Below are positions 31,904-41,803 of a DNA stretch of 64,000 bases, piece after piece. Each line of letters begins with the position of its first letter. Within the stretch, counting starts at the first letter, position 1. The position numbers and the translations under genes were made by a program. The notes under the pieces are model-generated. The model was not told where the DNA came from. It searched no databases and saw only the letters and a program-made list of their open reading frames with translations. Source of the stretch: Vreelandella subglaciescola (GTDB lineage: Bacteria; Pseudomonadota; Gammaproteobacteria; Pseudomonadales; Halomonadaceae); assembly GCF_900142895.1 (NCBI RefSeq), contig NZ_LT670847.1, positions 806,001 through 870,000 of the forward strand, written 5' to 3'.

Positions 31904-33922
31904 ATGTTCGGAAAACTAAGCTGGGAGTCGATCCCCTTCCATGAGCCCATCGTCATGGGCACCGTCGCGGTCATCGCGGTGGTAGCAGCGCTGCTGCTCG
32001 GGGCAATCACCTACTTCAAAAAATGGCAGTATCTGTGGTCAGAGTGGATTACCTCTGTTGACCATAAAAAACTCGGCATCATGTACTTTATCGTCGCGCT
32101 GGTGATGCTGGTTCGCGGTTTCTCGGATGCCATCATGATGCGCAGCCAGCAGGCATTGGCCGCCGGCGACGCCTCGGGCTATCTGCCACCCGAGCACTTT
32201 GATCAGATCTTCACCGCCCACGGCGTGATCATGATCTTCTTTGTGGCAATGCCCATGGTCATCGGCCTGATGAACCTGGTGGTGCCGCTGCAGATCGGCG
32301 CGCGCGACGTGGCCTTCCCGTTTCTCAATAACCTGAGTTTCTGGCTGTTTGTCGCCGGCGTGGTGCTGGTCAACCTGTCGCTGTTTATCGGCGAGTTTGC
32401 CAAAACCGGCTGGCTGGCCTACGCGCCGCTGTCGGGGATTCAGTACAGCCCTGATGTCGGGGTGGACTACTGGATATGGGCGTTGCAAATATCGGGGATC
32501 GGCACGACGCTGACCGGTATCAACTTCTTCGTCACCATTTTGAAGATGCGCACCAAGGGCATGACCATGTTCCGCATGCCGATCTTCACCTGGACGTCGC
32601 TTTGCGCCAACGTGCTGATCATCGCGTCATTCCCGATCCTCACCGCGACCATCGCGATGCTGACGCTGGATCGCTACTTCGGCATGCACTTCTTCACCAA
32701 TGATTTTGGCGGCAACATGATGCTGTACGTCAACCTCATCTGGGCCTGGGGTCACCCCGAAGTGTATATCCTGATTTTGCCGGCATTTGGCGTGTTCTCC
32801 GAGGTCGCCTCGACGTTCTCGCGCAAGCGGCTGTTTGGCTATACCACCATGGTGTGGGCCACGGTATGTATTACCGTGCTCTCGTTCATGGTCTGGCTGC
32901 ACCACTTCTTCACCATGGGTGCGGGCGCCAACGTCAACGCCTTCTTCGGCATCATGACGATGATCATCGCCATTCCCACCGGGGTGAAGATCTTCAACTG
33001 GCTGTTCACCATGTTCCGCGGGAGTATTCAGTTCACCTCGCCGGTCCTCTGGACGCTGGGCTTTATCGTCACCTTTACGCTGGGTGGCATGACCGGCGTA
33101 ATGCTGGCCATTCCGGGCGCCGACTTTGTACTGCATAACAGCCTGTTTGTTATTGCCCACTTCCATAACGTCATCATCGGCGGCGTGGTCTTTGGCATGA
33201 TGGCCGGCCTGACTTACTGGTTCCCCAAGGCGTTCGGTTTCACGCTCAACGAGAAATGGGGCAAGCGTTCGTTCTGGTGCTGGATCATCGGCTTTTACAT
33301 GGCCTTCATGCCGCTCTACGCGCTGAGCTTCTTCGGTGCCGTACGCCGCATGCAGACCTACGCCGACACCAGCTGGCAGCCGCTGATGATTGCCGCCTGG
33401 GTTGGCGCCGTGATCATTCTGATGGGCATTGCCTGCACGGTGATTCAGCTTTACGTCAGCATTCGCGACCGCAAGCAGAATCTCGACGTCACCGGCGACC
33501 CCTGGGATGCGCGTACCTTTGAGTGGGCCACTTCATCTCCGGCACCGTTCTATAACTTTGCGCACCTGCCCGAAGTCACCGGCATCGACGGTTTCTGGGA
33601 AGACAAGCAGAAAAACGGCGCCGAAGCCCTGCTGAGCAATGGGCCTTACGAAGACATCCACATGCCCAAAAACACCGTGGCAGGCCCTGTCATCGGCATT
33701 CTCAGCATCGGTCTGGGCTTTGCGCTGATCTGGCACATCTGGTGGCTGGCGGCCCTTAGCGGCGCGGGCATGTTCGTTGCCTTCCTGATGCGCGTGTTCA
33801 ACGATGACATCGACTACTACGTACCGGCTGCCGAGGTTGAGCGCATCGAGCGCGAGCACCGCGAGCGCTGGGCGCGTCGCGACGAACTCGAGCACACCAA
33901 CCGAGTAGAGGTGCGGGCATAA
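31904..33922 (+). CDS. cyoB: cytochrome bo3 quinol oxidase subunit I
   Basis: Subunit I (672 residues) holds haem b, haem o3 and CuB and pumps protons. Visible ligand motifs are [11 protein letters not shown] (low-spin haem His), [17 protein letters not shown] (CuB His and cross-linked Tyr), [10 protein letters not shown] (CuB His pair) and [13 protein letters not shown] (haem ligands). N- and C-terminal extra helices are of CyoB type. It starts five bases after the cyoA frame ends. Expression may be reduced by the IS upstream. Confidence 0.96.
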   Translation: MFGKLSWESIPFHEPIVMGTVAVIAVVAALLLGAITYFKKWQYLWSEWITSVDHKKLGIMYFIVALVMLVRGFSDAIMMRSQQALAAGDASGYLPPEHFDQIFTAHGVIMIFFVAMPMVIGLMNLVVPLQIGARDVAFPFLNNLSFWLFVAGVVLVNLSLFIGEFAKTGWLAYAPLSGIQYSPDVGVDYWIWALQISGIGTTLTGINFFVTILKMRTKGMTMFRMPIFTWTSLCANVLIIASFPILTATIAMLTLDRYFGMHFFTNDFGGNMMLYVNLIWAWGHPEVYILILPAFGVFSEVASTFSRKRLFGYTTMVWATVCITVLSFMVWLHHFFTMGAGANVNAFFGIMTMIIAIPTGVKIFNWLFTMFRGSIQFTSPVLWTLGFIVTFTLGGMTGVMLAIPGADFVLHNSLFVIAHFHNVIIGGVVFGMMAGLTYWFPKAFGFTLNEKWGKRSFWCWIIGFYMAFMPLYALSFFGAVRRMQTYADTSWQPLMIAAWVGAVIILMGIACTVIQLYVSIRDRKQNLDVTGDPWDARTFEWATSSPAPFYNFAHLPEVTGIDGFWEDKQKNGAEALLSNGPYEDIHMPKNTVAGPVIGILSIGLGFALIWHIWWLAALSGAGMFVAFLMRVFNDDIDYYVPAAEVERIEREHRERWARRDELEHTNRVEVRA

Positions 33923-33923
33923 C

Positions 33924-34562
33924 ATGGCAACGCAAACAATGAGTAATCAACACGCCCAGACGGCTGCGGCCGAGCATGAGCACGATCACCACGCCGATCA
34001 TCATGATGCCGGCGGCACCAAGGTCTTCGGCTTCTGGGTCTATCTAATGAGCGATCTGGTGATCTTCGGGTCACTGTTCGCCACTTACGCCGTGCTCGCT
34101 GGGGGTACGGCGGGTGGCCCCTCGGGTCAGGATATTTTCGAGCTACCCTTTGTGCTGGTCGAAACCTTCCTGCTGCTGTTCTCGAGCTTTACCTACGGCA
34201 TGGCCGTGCTTTCGATGAACACCGACAAGGTCGGCCAGCTGAAAGCCTGGCTGGGCATTACCTTTTTGCTCGGCGCGGCTTTTGTGGGCATGGAGCTTTA
34301 CGAGTTCCACCACCTGATCGAGGAAGGCTTTGGCCCGGATCGCAGCGCGTTTCTCACCGCGTTCTTCACCCTGGTGGGCACCCACGGGCTGCACGTCACC
34401 TTTGGCCTGATCTGGATTGCGGTGATGTTCGTGCAGGTCTCGACCAAAGGGCTGAATCACATGACCCGCCCGCGGATCATGTGCCTGAGCCTGTTCTGGC
34501 ACTTTCTGGACATTGTCTGGATCTGCGTCTTCTCCTTCGTCTACCTGATGGGAGTGCTGTGA
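33924..34562 (+). CDS. cyoC: cytochrome bo3 quinol oxidase subunit III
   Basis: A 212-residue, five-helix subunit III. It starts with a hydrophilic His-rich tail ([14 protein letters not shown]), then [26 protein letters not shown]. The conserved acidic and aromatic pattern [23 protein letters not shown] and [13 protein letters not shown] follows. It sits one base after the cyoB stop. The N-terminal His cluster may bind metal, but subunit III tails vary. Confidence 0.95.
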   Translation: MATQTMSNQHAQTAAAEHEHDHHADHHDAGGTKVFGFWVYLMSDLVIFGSLFATYAVLAGGTAGGPSGQDIFELPFVLVETFLLLFSSFTYGMAVLSMNTDKVGQLKAWLGITFLLGAAFVGMELYEFHHLIEEGFGPDRSAFLTAFFTLVGTHGLHVTFGLIWIAVMFVQVSTKGLNHMTRPRIMCLSLFWHFLDIVWICVFSFVYLMGVL

Positions 34563-34563
34563 T

Positions 34564-34896
34564 ATGAGCGATTCACATACGGCGCCGGGCGGCGCCAGCC
34601 ACGGCAGCGTCAAAACCTACGTCGTCGGGCTGATTCTTTCCCTCGTGCTGACGGTGATCCCGTTTACCGCGGTAATGAGCGGCGCGTTCAATACCGGCAT
34701 GACCGTGATCATCGTTGTCGCCATGGCGGTCGCCCAGATTCTGGTGCAGCTGATCATGTTCATGCACATGAACACTAAGTCTGACGACGGCTGGAATCTG
34801 ACATCTTTCGTTTTCACCATAACCATCCTGGCTCTGGTCGTGGGAGGTTCGCTATGGATCATGCACCACTTGCAACTCAATATGATGATCGGCTAG
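34564..34896 (+). CDS. cyoD: cytochrome bo3 quinol oxidase subunit IV
   Basis: A 110-residue, three-helix subunit IV that stabilises the oxidase. [46 protein letters not shown] and [17 protein letters not shown] follow the CyoD pattern. It starts one base after cyoC. Its end overlaps cyoE by 43 bases. Confidence 0.95.
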   Translation: MSDSHTAPGGASHGSVKTYVVGLILSLVLTVIPFTAVMSGAFNTGMTVIIVVAMAVAQILVQLIMFMHMNTKSDDGWNLTSFVFTITILALVVGGSLWIMHHLQLNMMIG

Positions 34897-35795
34897 TGGC
34901 AACGCCGAGCCGATTCCAGGACTTTATCACCCTGACCAAGCCGGGCATCATTGGCGGTAACGTGATCTCGGTGATGGGCGGTTTCTTTCTCGCCGCCCAG
35001 GGCACGTTTGACGGCTGGCTGTTTGTCGCCGCCCTGCTGGGGCTGGCGCTGGTGATTGCCTCGGGTTGCGCGTTCAACAACGTGATTGACCGCGACATCG
35101 ACGCGCTCATGTCGCGCACCCGCAACCGCCCGCTGGTACAGGGGCGCATCACCCCGGCGGCGACGCTGGTCTTTGCCACGCTTCTGGGCGCCGGCGGGTT
35201 TGGCCTGCTGGCACTGGGTACCAACGCGCTGACGGTCGGCCTTGCCGCGTTCGGCTTTGCGATTTATGTGGGGGCGTATAGCCTTTATATGAAGCGCAAC
35301 TCGGAATTCGGCACGCTGGTCGGTAGCCTTTCCGGCGCGATGCCGCCGGTGGTGGGCTATTGCGCGGTGACCGGGCAGTTTGATACCGGCGCGCTGACGC
35401 TGCTGGTGATTTTCTGCCTGTGGCAGATGCCGCACTCCTACGCGATTGCGATCTTTCGTCGGGAAGATTACCGCGCGGCGTCGATTCCAGTACTGCCGGT
35501 AGTGCGCGGCATTGAAACCGCCAAGCACTATATCCTCGGCTATATTCTGGCCTTTGTGGTCGCTACGCTGACGCTGAGCCTGGCCGGCTACGCAGGCGCT
35601 GGCTACTTTGCCGTCGCACTGGTGATGGGGGTTTACTGGCTGTATCTGGGGCTTGAAGGCTACCGCGCCCGCGACGATGTCAAATGGGCCAAGCAGGTGT
35701 TCGGCTTCTCCATTCTCACCATCACCGCTCTGAGCGTGATGATGTCGGTAGATTCAAGCCTGGCGCCCAACGTAGCGCTCTGGACGTCACTCTAA
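34854..35795 (+). CDS. cyoE: protohaem IX farnesyltransferase (haem O synthase)
   Basis: CyoE farnesylates haem B to haem O for the bo3 oxidase. It is a nine-helix UbiA-family protein (313 residues). Prenyl-diphosphate and Mg-binding motifs are [18 protein letters not shown] and the loop [24 protein letters not shown]. The ATG at 34854 lies inside cyoD and has GGAGG six bases upstream, which supports the overlapping start. It ends the operon before a strong terminator. Confidence 0.95.
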   Translation: MDHAPLATQYDDRLVATPSRFQDFITLTKPGIIGGNVISVMGGFFLAAQGTFDGWLFVAALLGLALVIASGCAFNNVIDRDIDALMSRTRNRPLVQGRITPAATLVFATLLGAGGFGLLALGTNALTVGLAAFGFAIYVGAYSLYMKRNSEFGTLVGSLSGAMPPVVGYCAVTGQFDTGALTLLVIFCLWQMPHSYAIAIFRREDYRAASIPVLPVVRGIETAKHYILGYILAFVVATLTLSLAGYAGAGYFAVALVMGVYWLYLGLEGYRARDDVKWAKQVFGFSILTITALSVMMSVDSSLAPNVALWTSL

Positions 35796-35822
35796 AGCCT
35801 GCCTGACAGCAAGCCAGTAACC

Positions 35823-35859
35823 AAAACCGCGCGACCCTTTCGGGCCGCGCGGTTTTTTT
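35823..35859 (+). terminator. intrinsic terminator of cyoABCDE
   Basis: A long GC-rich stem (AACCGCGCG paired with CGCGCGGTT, extended by CCC/GGG) with a short loop is followed by a run of seven T, 28 bases after the cyoE stop. Confidence 0.9.
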
Positions 35860-35912
35860 GTGGGTGCCTGAAAGCACTCGGTCACACACAACCCGGACGC
35901 CTACGGCGCCTT

Positions 35913-36068
35913 TCGCGCGGCATAGCCGCCCTCCTACAAAGCAAGAGGCAGTGAACAGGTTGCGTAGGAGGCCCTGAGTTTAGAATAAAGCGTACCGGGC
36001 GATGCAGGCCAAAGGCCTGCCGGGGTGCGGTGGCACAACTGTCGCGCAGCAGAGCTGCCCTCCTACAA
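35913..36068. repeat. pair of REP-like palindromic elements
   Basis: Two 27-base elements, 35913-35939 and 36042-36068, both run TCGCGC..GCA..AG..GCCCTCCTACAA, in the same orientation. Each is followed by an inverted GTAGGAGG at 35965 and 36099, so each can fold as a REP-type hairpin. The pattern resembles the GTAGGAG REPs of pseudomonads. They fill the gap between cyoE and rsmC. Confidence 0.7.
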
Positions 36069-36144
36069 CCCCGAATGATAGCAATCATCAGGTTTTCGTA
36101 GGAGGCCCTGAGTTTAGAATAAAGCGTACCGGGCGATGCAGGCC
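35963..36144. repeat. 48-bp direct repeat of the rsmC 3' end
   Basis: Positions 35963-36010 and 36097-36144 are identical over 48 bases. The second copy contains the last ~10 codons and stop of rsmC plus its downstream flank. The first copy is a non-coding duplicate that then runs on into an AAAGGCCTGCC hairpin. Part of the unit (TACCGGGCGATGCAGGCC) also occurs near 13600. Confidence 0.9.
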
Positions 36145-37166
36145 CGATACACCTTGAACCGGCGGTTATCGGCCAGCACATCAAACGTCCCAAACGCACG
36201 CTCCAGCGGCACGGCATACGGCAGGAATGCGTTGGCTACCAGCACCAGCTTTCCACCTTTAGTCAGGTGACCGGACGCTTCGGCAATCAGGCGTCCCGCC
36301 GCGCCGTAGTCGATCTCGCGCTCCTGATGAAACGGCGGATTGCTGATGATCAGGTCAAAACGCTCATCGCCCAGCGCCGAATACACGTCGCTGGCCAGCA
36401 CGCAGCCGTCTGCGCCATTTTCAGCCAGCGTCCTGCGACAGGCCTCAACGGCAAAGTGATTGACGTCTACCGCGCTGACGTTATGCCCCTGGCGCGCTAG
36501 CCAGGCGCTGATAATCCCGTCCCCGCAGCCAACGTCGAGCACCTTGAGCGGCGTATCGCCAAGCGCGCCCTCCAGCGTATCCAGCAGCAGCGTGGTGCCT
36601 TCATCGACCTTACCGTGGCCAAACACCCCCGGATGGCTGACCATCTGCATATCGCGCGCGGTAAAGCGTTCCCACGCCTGTGAGGCAAGGCGCTCGGCCG
36701 GCAGCGCGTCGGGTGCGCGGGTCTGGGTGACAAACACCGAGCAGCGCCGCGCGCCGTCGCGCTTGTCGCACTCAAGCCCGCGCTCGGCGAGCCATTTGGG
36801 CACGCGCCTAATGCCGCCCTGATGCTCGCCCACTACCGCCACCGGCGTACCGTCGGGCAGTGTCTGGTTCAGCCAGTCAAGCCACCACCCGCCCAGCCGC
36901 AGCGCTTTCGGCCAGAACAGCACCACGGCGTGAATCGTACCGCCGCGCAGCTTGGCCTCCGTTGCCTCATCAAGCGGCGATACCACGGGCGTACTCTGCG
37001 CCGCAAAGCGCTCATGCAGCGCTTGATCGGCGCTGACAACGCCCGCGGCAGCACTCAAAAGCCAAGGGTCATCCGGCGGCGCGATCGCCCAGAAAGAGGC
37101 AAAGTCGGGATCTTTGCTAAACGCATCGCGTTCCAGCAGTTGGCAGCTCGGCGTCTGAGCACTCAT
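36114..37166 (-). CDS. rsmC: 16S rRNA m2G1207 methyltransferase
   Basis: RsmC methylates G1207 of 16S rRNA. The protein has 350 residues. The C-terminal catalytic domain carries VLDVGCGDGIISAWLARQG for SAM and the base-methylation motif DLIISNPPFHQ. The N-terminal half is the degenerate methyltransferase-like domain of the RsmC/RlmG group. The last codons lie in a 48-bp repeat. The cmoM gene ends nine bases upstream of it. Confidence 0.92.
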   Translation of the reverse strand: MSAQTPSCQLLERDAFSKDPDFASFWAIAPPDDPWLLSAAAGVVSADQALHERFAAQSTPVVSPLDEATEAKLRGGTIHAVVLFWPKALRLGGWWLDWLNQTLPDGTPVAVVGEHQGGIRRVPKWLAERGLECDKRDGARRCSVFVTQTRAPDALPAERLASQAWERFTARDMQMVSHPGVFGHGKVDEGTTLLLDTLEGALGDTPLKVLDVGCGDGIISAWLARQGHNVSAVDVNHFAVEACRRTLAENGADGCVLASDVYSALGDERFDLIISNPPFHQEREIDYGAAGRLIAEASGHLTKGGKLVLVANAFLPYAVPLERAFGTFDVLADNRRFKVYRACIARYALF

Positions 37167-37175
37167 CGGGCTCTC

Positions 37176-38006
37176 CTATTGATTCACACAGGGTGGCTTA
37201 CGCAGGGTATAAAGCAGGTAGCGCCCAAGGCGCCAGTGCGGGTCGGTACGGCAGTATTGGCGCTCAAGGGCGAAAAGCGTCGCCTGATCATCCGCATCTG
37301 CCACCGGTTCGCGCAGGTAATCCTGAAAAATACGGATGCCCGCTACGCCGTCAAGGGTCAAGCCGGCGGCGGCGGCAAAGTGCTCGATCTGAGCGTGGGT
37401 CAGCGGCGATACGGGCGTCAGGCGCTTGCGCTTGCCCAGCCCTTCCAACCGATCGTCCAGCGCCTTTTGCCGGTTGCCCTTGATCACGTTGGCAAACCGC
37501 AGCGCGTCGCGGTTGAACACCATCAGGCTTAGCTGACCGCCGGGCGCCACCAGCCGGCCAAGCGCTTCGAGTGCGGCACGCGGGTCGCCCATCCACTCAA
37601 GTACCGCGTGGCATATCACCAGCGGCCAGGGGCCGGGGGCTGCCGTATCCAGCGCCTGCAGCGGCGCCTGCAGATAATCGATGCGCTCGGCGAACGTCTC
37701 ATCAGCGAGGGTGGCGCGCGCCAGCGCGAGCATATCACCAGACGGCTCGGCAAGTGTAACGTGATGGCCGCGGCGGGCCAGCCACGCTGCCTGCTGACCA
37801 AGGCCGCCGCCCACGTCCAGCGCCAGCTGGCCGCTAAGCGTTAGCATCTCGGGCAATAGCGCATCCAGCAACGCCAAACGTAGCTCGCCGCGCGGGGCGT
37901 TATACAGCGAGCGGGCAAACTTCTCCGCCATGCCGTCGAAATAACGGTCGCCTGCCGCCGTCAGTTCGGGCGCTTGTGGAGAGGCTTTCACTGGCGAGAC
38001 TTTCAC
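37176..38006 (-). CDS. cmoM: tRNA 5-carboxymethoxyuridine methyltransferase CmoM-like
   Basis: CmoM methylates cmo5U34 to mcmo5U34 in some tRNAs. The 276-residue protein matches the family in FDGMAEKFARSLYNAPRGELR near residue 23, LALDVGGGLGQQAAWLARRGH, VICHAVLEWMGDP, FANVIKGN and the C-terminal GIRIFQDYLREP plus ERQYCRTDPHWRLGRYL. The start is GTG at 38006, with GGAG nine bases upstream. A later GTG is possible. Together with cmoA and cmoB the window holds all three SAM-dependent steps. The 248 bases upstream to 38254 hold no further gene that I can see. Confidence 0.88.
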   Translation of the reverse strand: MKVSPVKASPQAPELTAAGDRYFDGMAEKFARSLYNAPRGELRLALLDALLPEMLTLSGQLALDVGGGLGQQAAWLARRGHHVTLAEPSGDMLALARATLADETFAERIDYLQAPLQALDTAAPGPWPLVICHAVLEWMGDPRAALEALGRLVAPGGQLSLMVFNRDALRFANVIKGNRQKALDDRLEGLGKRKRLTPVSPLTHAQIEHFAAAAGLTLDGVAGIRIFQDYLREPVADADDQATLFALERQYCRTDPHWRLGRYLLYTLRKPPCVNQ

Positions 38007-38254
38007 TGACGATCGCTCCGCGCATTGGGTGGGATGGCTTGCCTACCAATCGTGTCGCTTACCAAGCGTGCGGAGAGCGGCGATGGCGCGCTAGATTATT
38101 CACTCACACGAAAATAATCAATATGTTAAACGCTAGACCAACCGCTATCACGCTGCACTATCTCTCCTTGCCTGAAAAGTCCGAGTTTTTTCGCGAATTA
38201 CTGATAAAATAACGCTTAGCCTGACCGAATTATCAACTGGCAAGGGAGGAATGC

Positions 38255-38683
38255 GTGAGCTACCAGATTGAGTTAAAGCGTATTTATGCACCGGTCAGCC
38301 AGGACGACGGCGCCCGCGTGCTGGTCGACCGGCTATGGCCCCGGGGGAAAACCCACGACACGCTACACCTGACCGCGTGGCATCCCGAAGCCGCCCCCTC
38401 TATCGGGCTACATCGCCAATATGACCAGGGGCGCCTCAGTCACACGTCGCTTCTGACGCGCTATCGCCTCGATCTTCGCGACAGCGGCGAGGCGCTACTC
38501 CCGCTGATGGTATATGCCCGCAAGGGCACTTTAACGCTGCTGACCAGCGAGCGGCGACTAGAACACTCTTACCTGATCGAGCTACGTGCCATCCTACTTG
38601 AAGCCCTCGAAGCAGAGGACATAGCCGACCGCGAGCCGTCATCGCCACCCTGCTATGCTCACGAAATGCGCAATTGGCTGTGA
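38255..38683 (+). CDS. DUF488 family protein (YeaO-like)
   Basis: A 142-residue protein of the DUF488 family, of unknown biochemical function. The conserved start IELKRIYAPVSQDDGARVLVDRLWPRG and the later LTLLTSERRLEHSYLIELRAIL are typical. The start is GTG at 38255, preceded by GGGAGG. The ATG four bases earlier is out of frame and stops quickly. It is convergent with the DUF393 gene. Confidence 0.85.
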   Translation: MSYQIELKRIYAPVSQDDGARVLVDRLWPRGKTHDTLHLTAWHPEAAPSIGLHRQYDQGRLSHTSLLTRYRLDLRDSGEALLPLMVYARKGTLTLLTSERRLEHSYLIELRAILLEALEAEDIADREPSSPPCYAHEMRNWL

Positions 38684-38719
38684 GCAACCCTGCCTGGTTG
38701 TCGACGGAGCAACCGGGCT

Positions 38720-39094
38720 TTACGGCAGGCGGCCTTCACGCTCAAGCCGCCGGCACACCCAGCGCTGGTAGAGCTTTGTCAACACGCCGTTGACGCCGGG
38801 AAGCGCCATGAAAAAAGCCGCCGGACGTAGCCTCGGCACGCGCTTCATCAGCAACACGTAGGCCTCGATTCCTTCATACAGCTGCCCGCTGGCGTCTTCA
38901 ACGTGCAGCGACATCATCGCCGCGTCCGGGTCAACGTCAATCGAGTGCAGGTGCTCGGTGTACTGGTTAAAATCGCACCAGATCACCGACTTTCCCGTTT
39001 CTCCCGCCCAGCGTTCATAGCGGGCACGGTCGCGCCGGCATATCGGGCAGGCGCCGTCGTAATAGACATAAAGTAATGTGGTTTCTGCTGTCAT
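38720..39094 (-). CDS. DCC-family thiol-disulfide oxidoreductase-like protein (DUF393)
   Basis: A 124-residue protein. The N-terminal YYDGACPICRRD holds the CxxC and Asp motif that names the DCC family, and CDFNQYTEHLHSIDVDPDAAMMSLHVED and YEGIEAYVLLMKRVPRL follow. A redox function is assumed from the thioredoxin-like CxxC, but substrates are unknown. The 133 bases between it and the antiporter gene contain only an unsupported 70-codon frame. Confidence 0.83.
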   Translation of the reverse strand: MTAETTLLYVYYDGACPICRRDRARYERWAGETGKSVIWCDFNQYTEHLHSIDVDPDAAMMSLHVEDASGQLYEGIEAYVLLMKRVPRLRPAAFFMALPGVNGVLTKLYQRWVCRRLEREGRLP

Positions 39095-39227
39095 AATGCC
39101 TCCGCCGGTTTCGCACCATCATCGCCTCAATCGCTGTCAGCGATGCCAGCTGATCGATGGAGTAGCGCACGCTTCTCACATCCAAAAACGTAACGCTCTG
39201 ATACGGACGAACTAGCTCGCGAATCAT

Positions 39228-41117
39228 TCATGGATGATGAGATGATTTGTCGAGGGTTGATGACGCCTCGAGAGTTCCCGGGGTCAGGCTTTCCTCATCC
39301 GCTTGGAAAAGCTCCTGTAACTCCCGGTTGGCCTGCTCGTGACTCTGCGCCAGCTGTTGCGTCTCGCGGGTTGTCTCCATCTGCTGTGCCAGGGTGCGCT
39401 CATCGTGTTGGTAAAAGGTCTCGATGGTGTGCTCGGCAACCTCGTCCTTGACGCCTAGCTCCATCAATACCCGCCGCGACATTTCAAGACTCGACAGCAG
39501 CAGCTCGCGAATCACGATAGACACGCCAAGGCGCATCAGCTGCTGGGCATGATAGCGATCCCGCGCCCGAGCAAGCAGTTTGGCCCGGGGGAAACGTCGC
39601 CGAATCAGCCGCGCCACCCGCATGGAGACGTCCACATCGCTCACGGCCAGCACCAGCAGGTACGCGCGCTCTGCCCCGGCGGCCTCCAACAGATCCAGCC
39701 GCGAGGCATCGCCGAAATAGACCTGATGGCCGTAACGTCGCACGAAATCGACCCGTTCCGGGTCGCTGTCCAGCACCGTAAAAGGAATCTGCAAATTCTG
39801 CAGCACCCGCCCGACGACCTGGCCGAAACGACTGAAACCGATGATCAACACCTGATTTTCGACGCGCTGGGGCTGGTCGTATTCACGCGACGGCTTCTTC
39901 TTTGGCGCTAACAGGCCGGAACGCAGCGCCAACGCGTTGATCAGCGGCGCGAGTGCGATGGAAAGCGACACAATCAGGATCAGCGTATTGACCAGCGGCG
40001 CCTCAAGCAAGCCAGCGGCCAGCGCGGCGGAGAACAGCACGAAGCCGAACTCACCGCCGTGCCCCATCAGCACCCCGAGCCGCAAGGCGACGGGCCAAGG
40101 CCGACGAAACAGCCGCGTGGCCAGCAGCAGCATCAGGAATTTGACGACGAACAACCCCAGCACGAGAAGCAGAATGCGCAGTGGCTCTTCCAGCAACAGG
40201 CCGATCTGGGCGGTCATCCCCACCGCCATGAAGAAAAGCCCCAACAGCAGCCCCTTGAACGGCTGAATATCCGCCTCGATGGCCGGGCGATATTCCGAAT
40301 CCGCCAGCAGCACGCCGGCAACAAAAGCGCCCAGCGCCATGGATAATCCCGCTTTCTCCATCAACAGGGCCGCTCCCAGCACCACCATCAAGGCAACCGC
40401 AAGGAACATCTCCCGGCTTTGTACCCGGGCGATCTGATGAAACAGCGGGCGCAGCAGATAACGTCCGCAGAGAATCAATATGACGAAGGCACCGACGCCC
40501 AGCACGATATCCTTGATCATTGCCGAAGAATCGCCATCAAGGTTCGCCCCGGCGCCAAGGAAAGGAATCAGCGCGAGTACCGGAATGGTGGCCATGTCCT
40601 GAAACAGCAGAATGGAAAAAGCGTAACGGCCCTGGCGACTCTGCAACTCACCGCCCTCGCCGAGCAGCTGCAGGACCAGGGGCGTCGAGCTCAGCCCCAG
40701 GCCAAACCCCACGATCAGCGCCGCCGTAGGAGACAGCCCCAACAGCCAGGCAATCAGGGCGATGGCCAAGCCAGCGGTGAGAAGCTGCAGGCCGCCGAAA
40801 ACGAACACCGCCTGGCGCATCAGCTTTAGCCGCGAAAGCTTGAGTTCCAGACCGATGATAAACAATAGGAAAACGATGCCGATCTGGGAAAACCCCAGCA
40901 CCTGTTCGGGATCGCTCACCAAGCCAAGAGCGGCCGGGCCAATGGCTACGCCTGCCAACAGATACCCCAGCACTTCGCCAAGACCTAACTTTTTACACAG
41001 CGGCACTACCGCCACCGCCGCGACGAGAAATACCAGGGCGGAATACATCAGTCCGGTTTCCAAGGGCACATACTCCAGAGCGAAAATTATAGGGGATGGC
41101 CAGCTTCCTAGCGGCAC
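39228..41117 (-). CDS. Kef-type K+/H+ antiporter (CPA2 family)
   Basis: A 629-residue CPA2 transporter with ~12 N-terminal helices (GEVLGYLLAGVAIGPAALG, GLGLSSTPLVLQLLGEGG, LFQDMATIPVLALIPFL, VLMGHGGEFGFVLFSAAL) and a TrkA-N/RCK domain near residues 415-535 (VLIIGFSRFGQVVGRVLQNL, YFGDASRLDLLEAAGAE). A Gln/Glu-rich coiled tail follows. It is closest to KefB/KefC, glutathione-gated K+ efflux systems, but no KefG/F partner is present. The start could be 41117, or ATG at 41048 (MYSALVFL), which fits relatives better. Confidence 0.88.
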   Translation of the reverse strand: MPLGSWPSPIIFALEYVPLETGLMYSALVFLVAAVAVVPLCKKLGLGEVLGYLLAGVAIGPAALGLVSDPEQVLGFSQIGIVFLLFIIGLELKLSRLKLMRQAVFVFGGLQLLTAGLAIALIAWLLGLSPTAALIVGFGLGLSSTPLVLQLLGEGGELQSRQGRYAFSILLFQDMATIPVLALIPFLGAGANLDGDSSAMIKDIVLGVGAFVILILCGRYLLRPLFHQIARVQSREMFLAVALMVVLGAALLMEKAGLSMALGAFVAGVLLADSEYRPAIEADIQPFKGLLLGLFFMAVGMTAQIGLLLEEPLRILLLVLGLFVVKFLMLLLATRLFRRPWPVALRLGVLMGHGGEFGFVLFSAALAAGLLEAPLVNTLILIVSLSIALAPLINALALRSGLLAPKKKPSREYDQPQRVENQVLIIGFSRFGQVVGRVLQNLQIPFTVLDSDPERVDFVRRYGHQVYFGDASRLDLLEAAGAERAYLLVLAVSDVDVSMRVARLIRRRFPRAKLLARARDRYHAQQLMRLGVSIVIRELLLSSLEMSRRVLMELGVKDEVAEHTIETFYQHDERTLAQQMETTRETQQLAQSHEQANRELQELFQADEESLTPGTLEASSTLDKSSHHP

Positions 41118-41803
41118 AAACTGAACCCACCCACGGCCAAATGAAAATGATTGGCATGAGCGGCATTATATTCCGGCCCCAGTACCGTGGCGAAACGTCG
41201 ACACGCGCCACGCTGAATCTCGTGCAGGAACTGGCCGGTCTTGCCTTCCTCCTGCCAATCGTCAAGCACGCTTATTCTCCGCCCGTCTGCCAGTGTGAAA
41301 GCGGCCACATCCAGCGCTTCTGCCGACGCATGGGCACTGCGCCGAGCATTTTCACGACCATAGATATTGCGGCAGGCGAAGCTGCCATAATGCTCGACGC
41401 GACTGACCGGGCTGCCCAGAAGATTTCTGGCCGCCGGCTGCAGCGTGTGATACTCAAACATCAGCCAGCCCAGCGCCAGCGGGCAGGTCGCCACAAAGCT
41501 GCGGTTGAACTGCACGCCGCTGGCGTTCAGACGTACCACATTGGTGAGCGGGCAGCTGGGGGTCGGCACATAATCCACCAACGCCTGATATTCGAGCGCG
41601 CTATCCGGCAGCGTATCCAGCACCGCCAGACACCCCTGACGATCACGCTTGAGCCACGTAAGCTTCCAGCCGGTGACCGGGGTAACCGGGTCCTGAATAC
41701 GCAGTGGCTCAAAGGGGCTCCATTGTCGCGGAATCGCCCAGACGCCCTTGTCGAGAGCGACACCGATGGCGATCAGCACCAGCAAGCAGAGTAGGCGCTT
41801 CAC
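41108..41803 (-). CDS. extensin-like family protein
   Basis: A 231-residue protein with an N-terminal membrane anchor or signal (MKRLLCLLVLIAIGVAL). The C-terminal extensin-like domain shows GSFACRNIYGRENARRSAHASAEALDVAAF and RRFATVLGPEYNAAHANHFHLAV, with His and Asp residues that resemble peptidase M15-type metal ligands. A role on the cell wall is plausible but not shown. It overlaps the TelA-like gene by four bases, so the two are co-translated. Confidence 0.83.
   Translation of the reverse strand: MKRLLCLLVLIAIGVALDKGVWAIPRQWSPFEPLRIQDPVTPVTGWKLTWLKRDRQGCLAVLDTLPDSALEYQALVDYVPTPSCPLTNVVRLNASGVQFNRSFVATCPLALGWLMFEYHTLQPAARNLLGSPVSRVEHYGSFACRNIYGRENARRSAHASAEALDVAAFTLADGRRISVLDDWQEEGKTGQFLHEIQRGACRRFATVLGPEYNAAHANHFHLAVGGFSLCR

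Noticed and set aside
39015-39227. Possible 70-codon gene between the DUF393 gene and the Kef antiporter
   Set aside because: It overlaps the DUF393 gene, has no ribosome site and no family resemblance.
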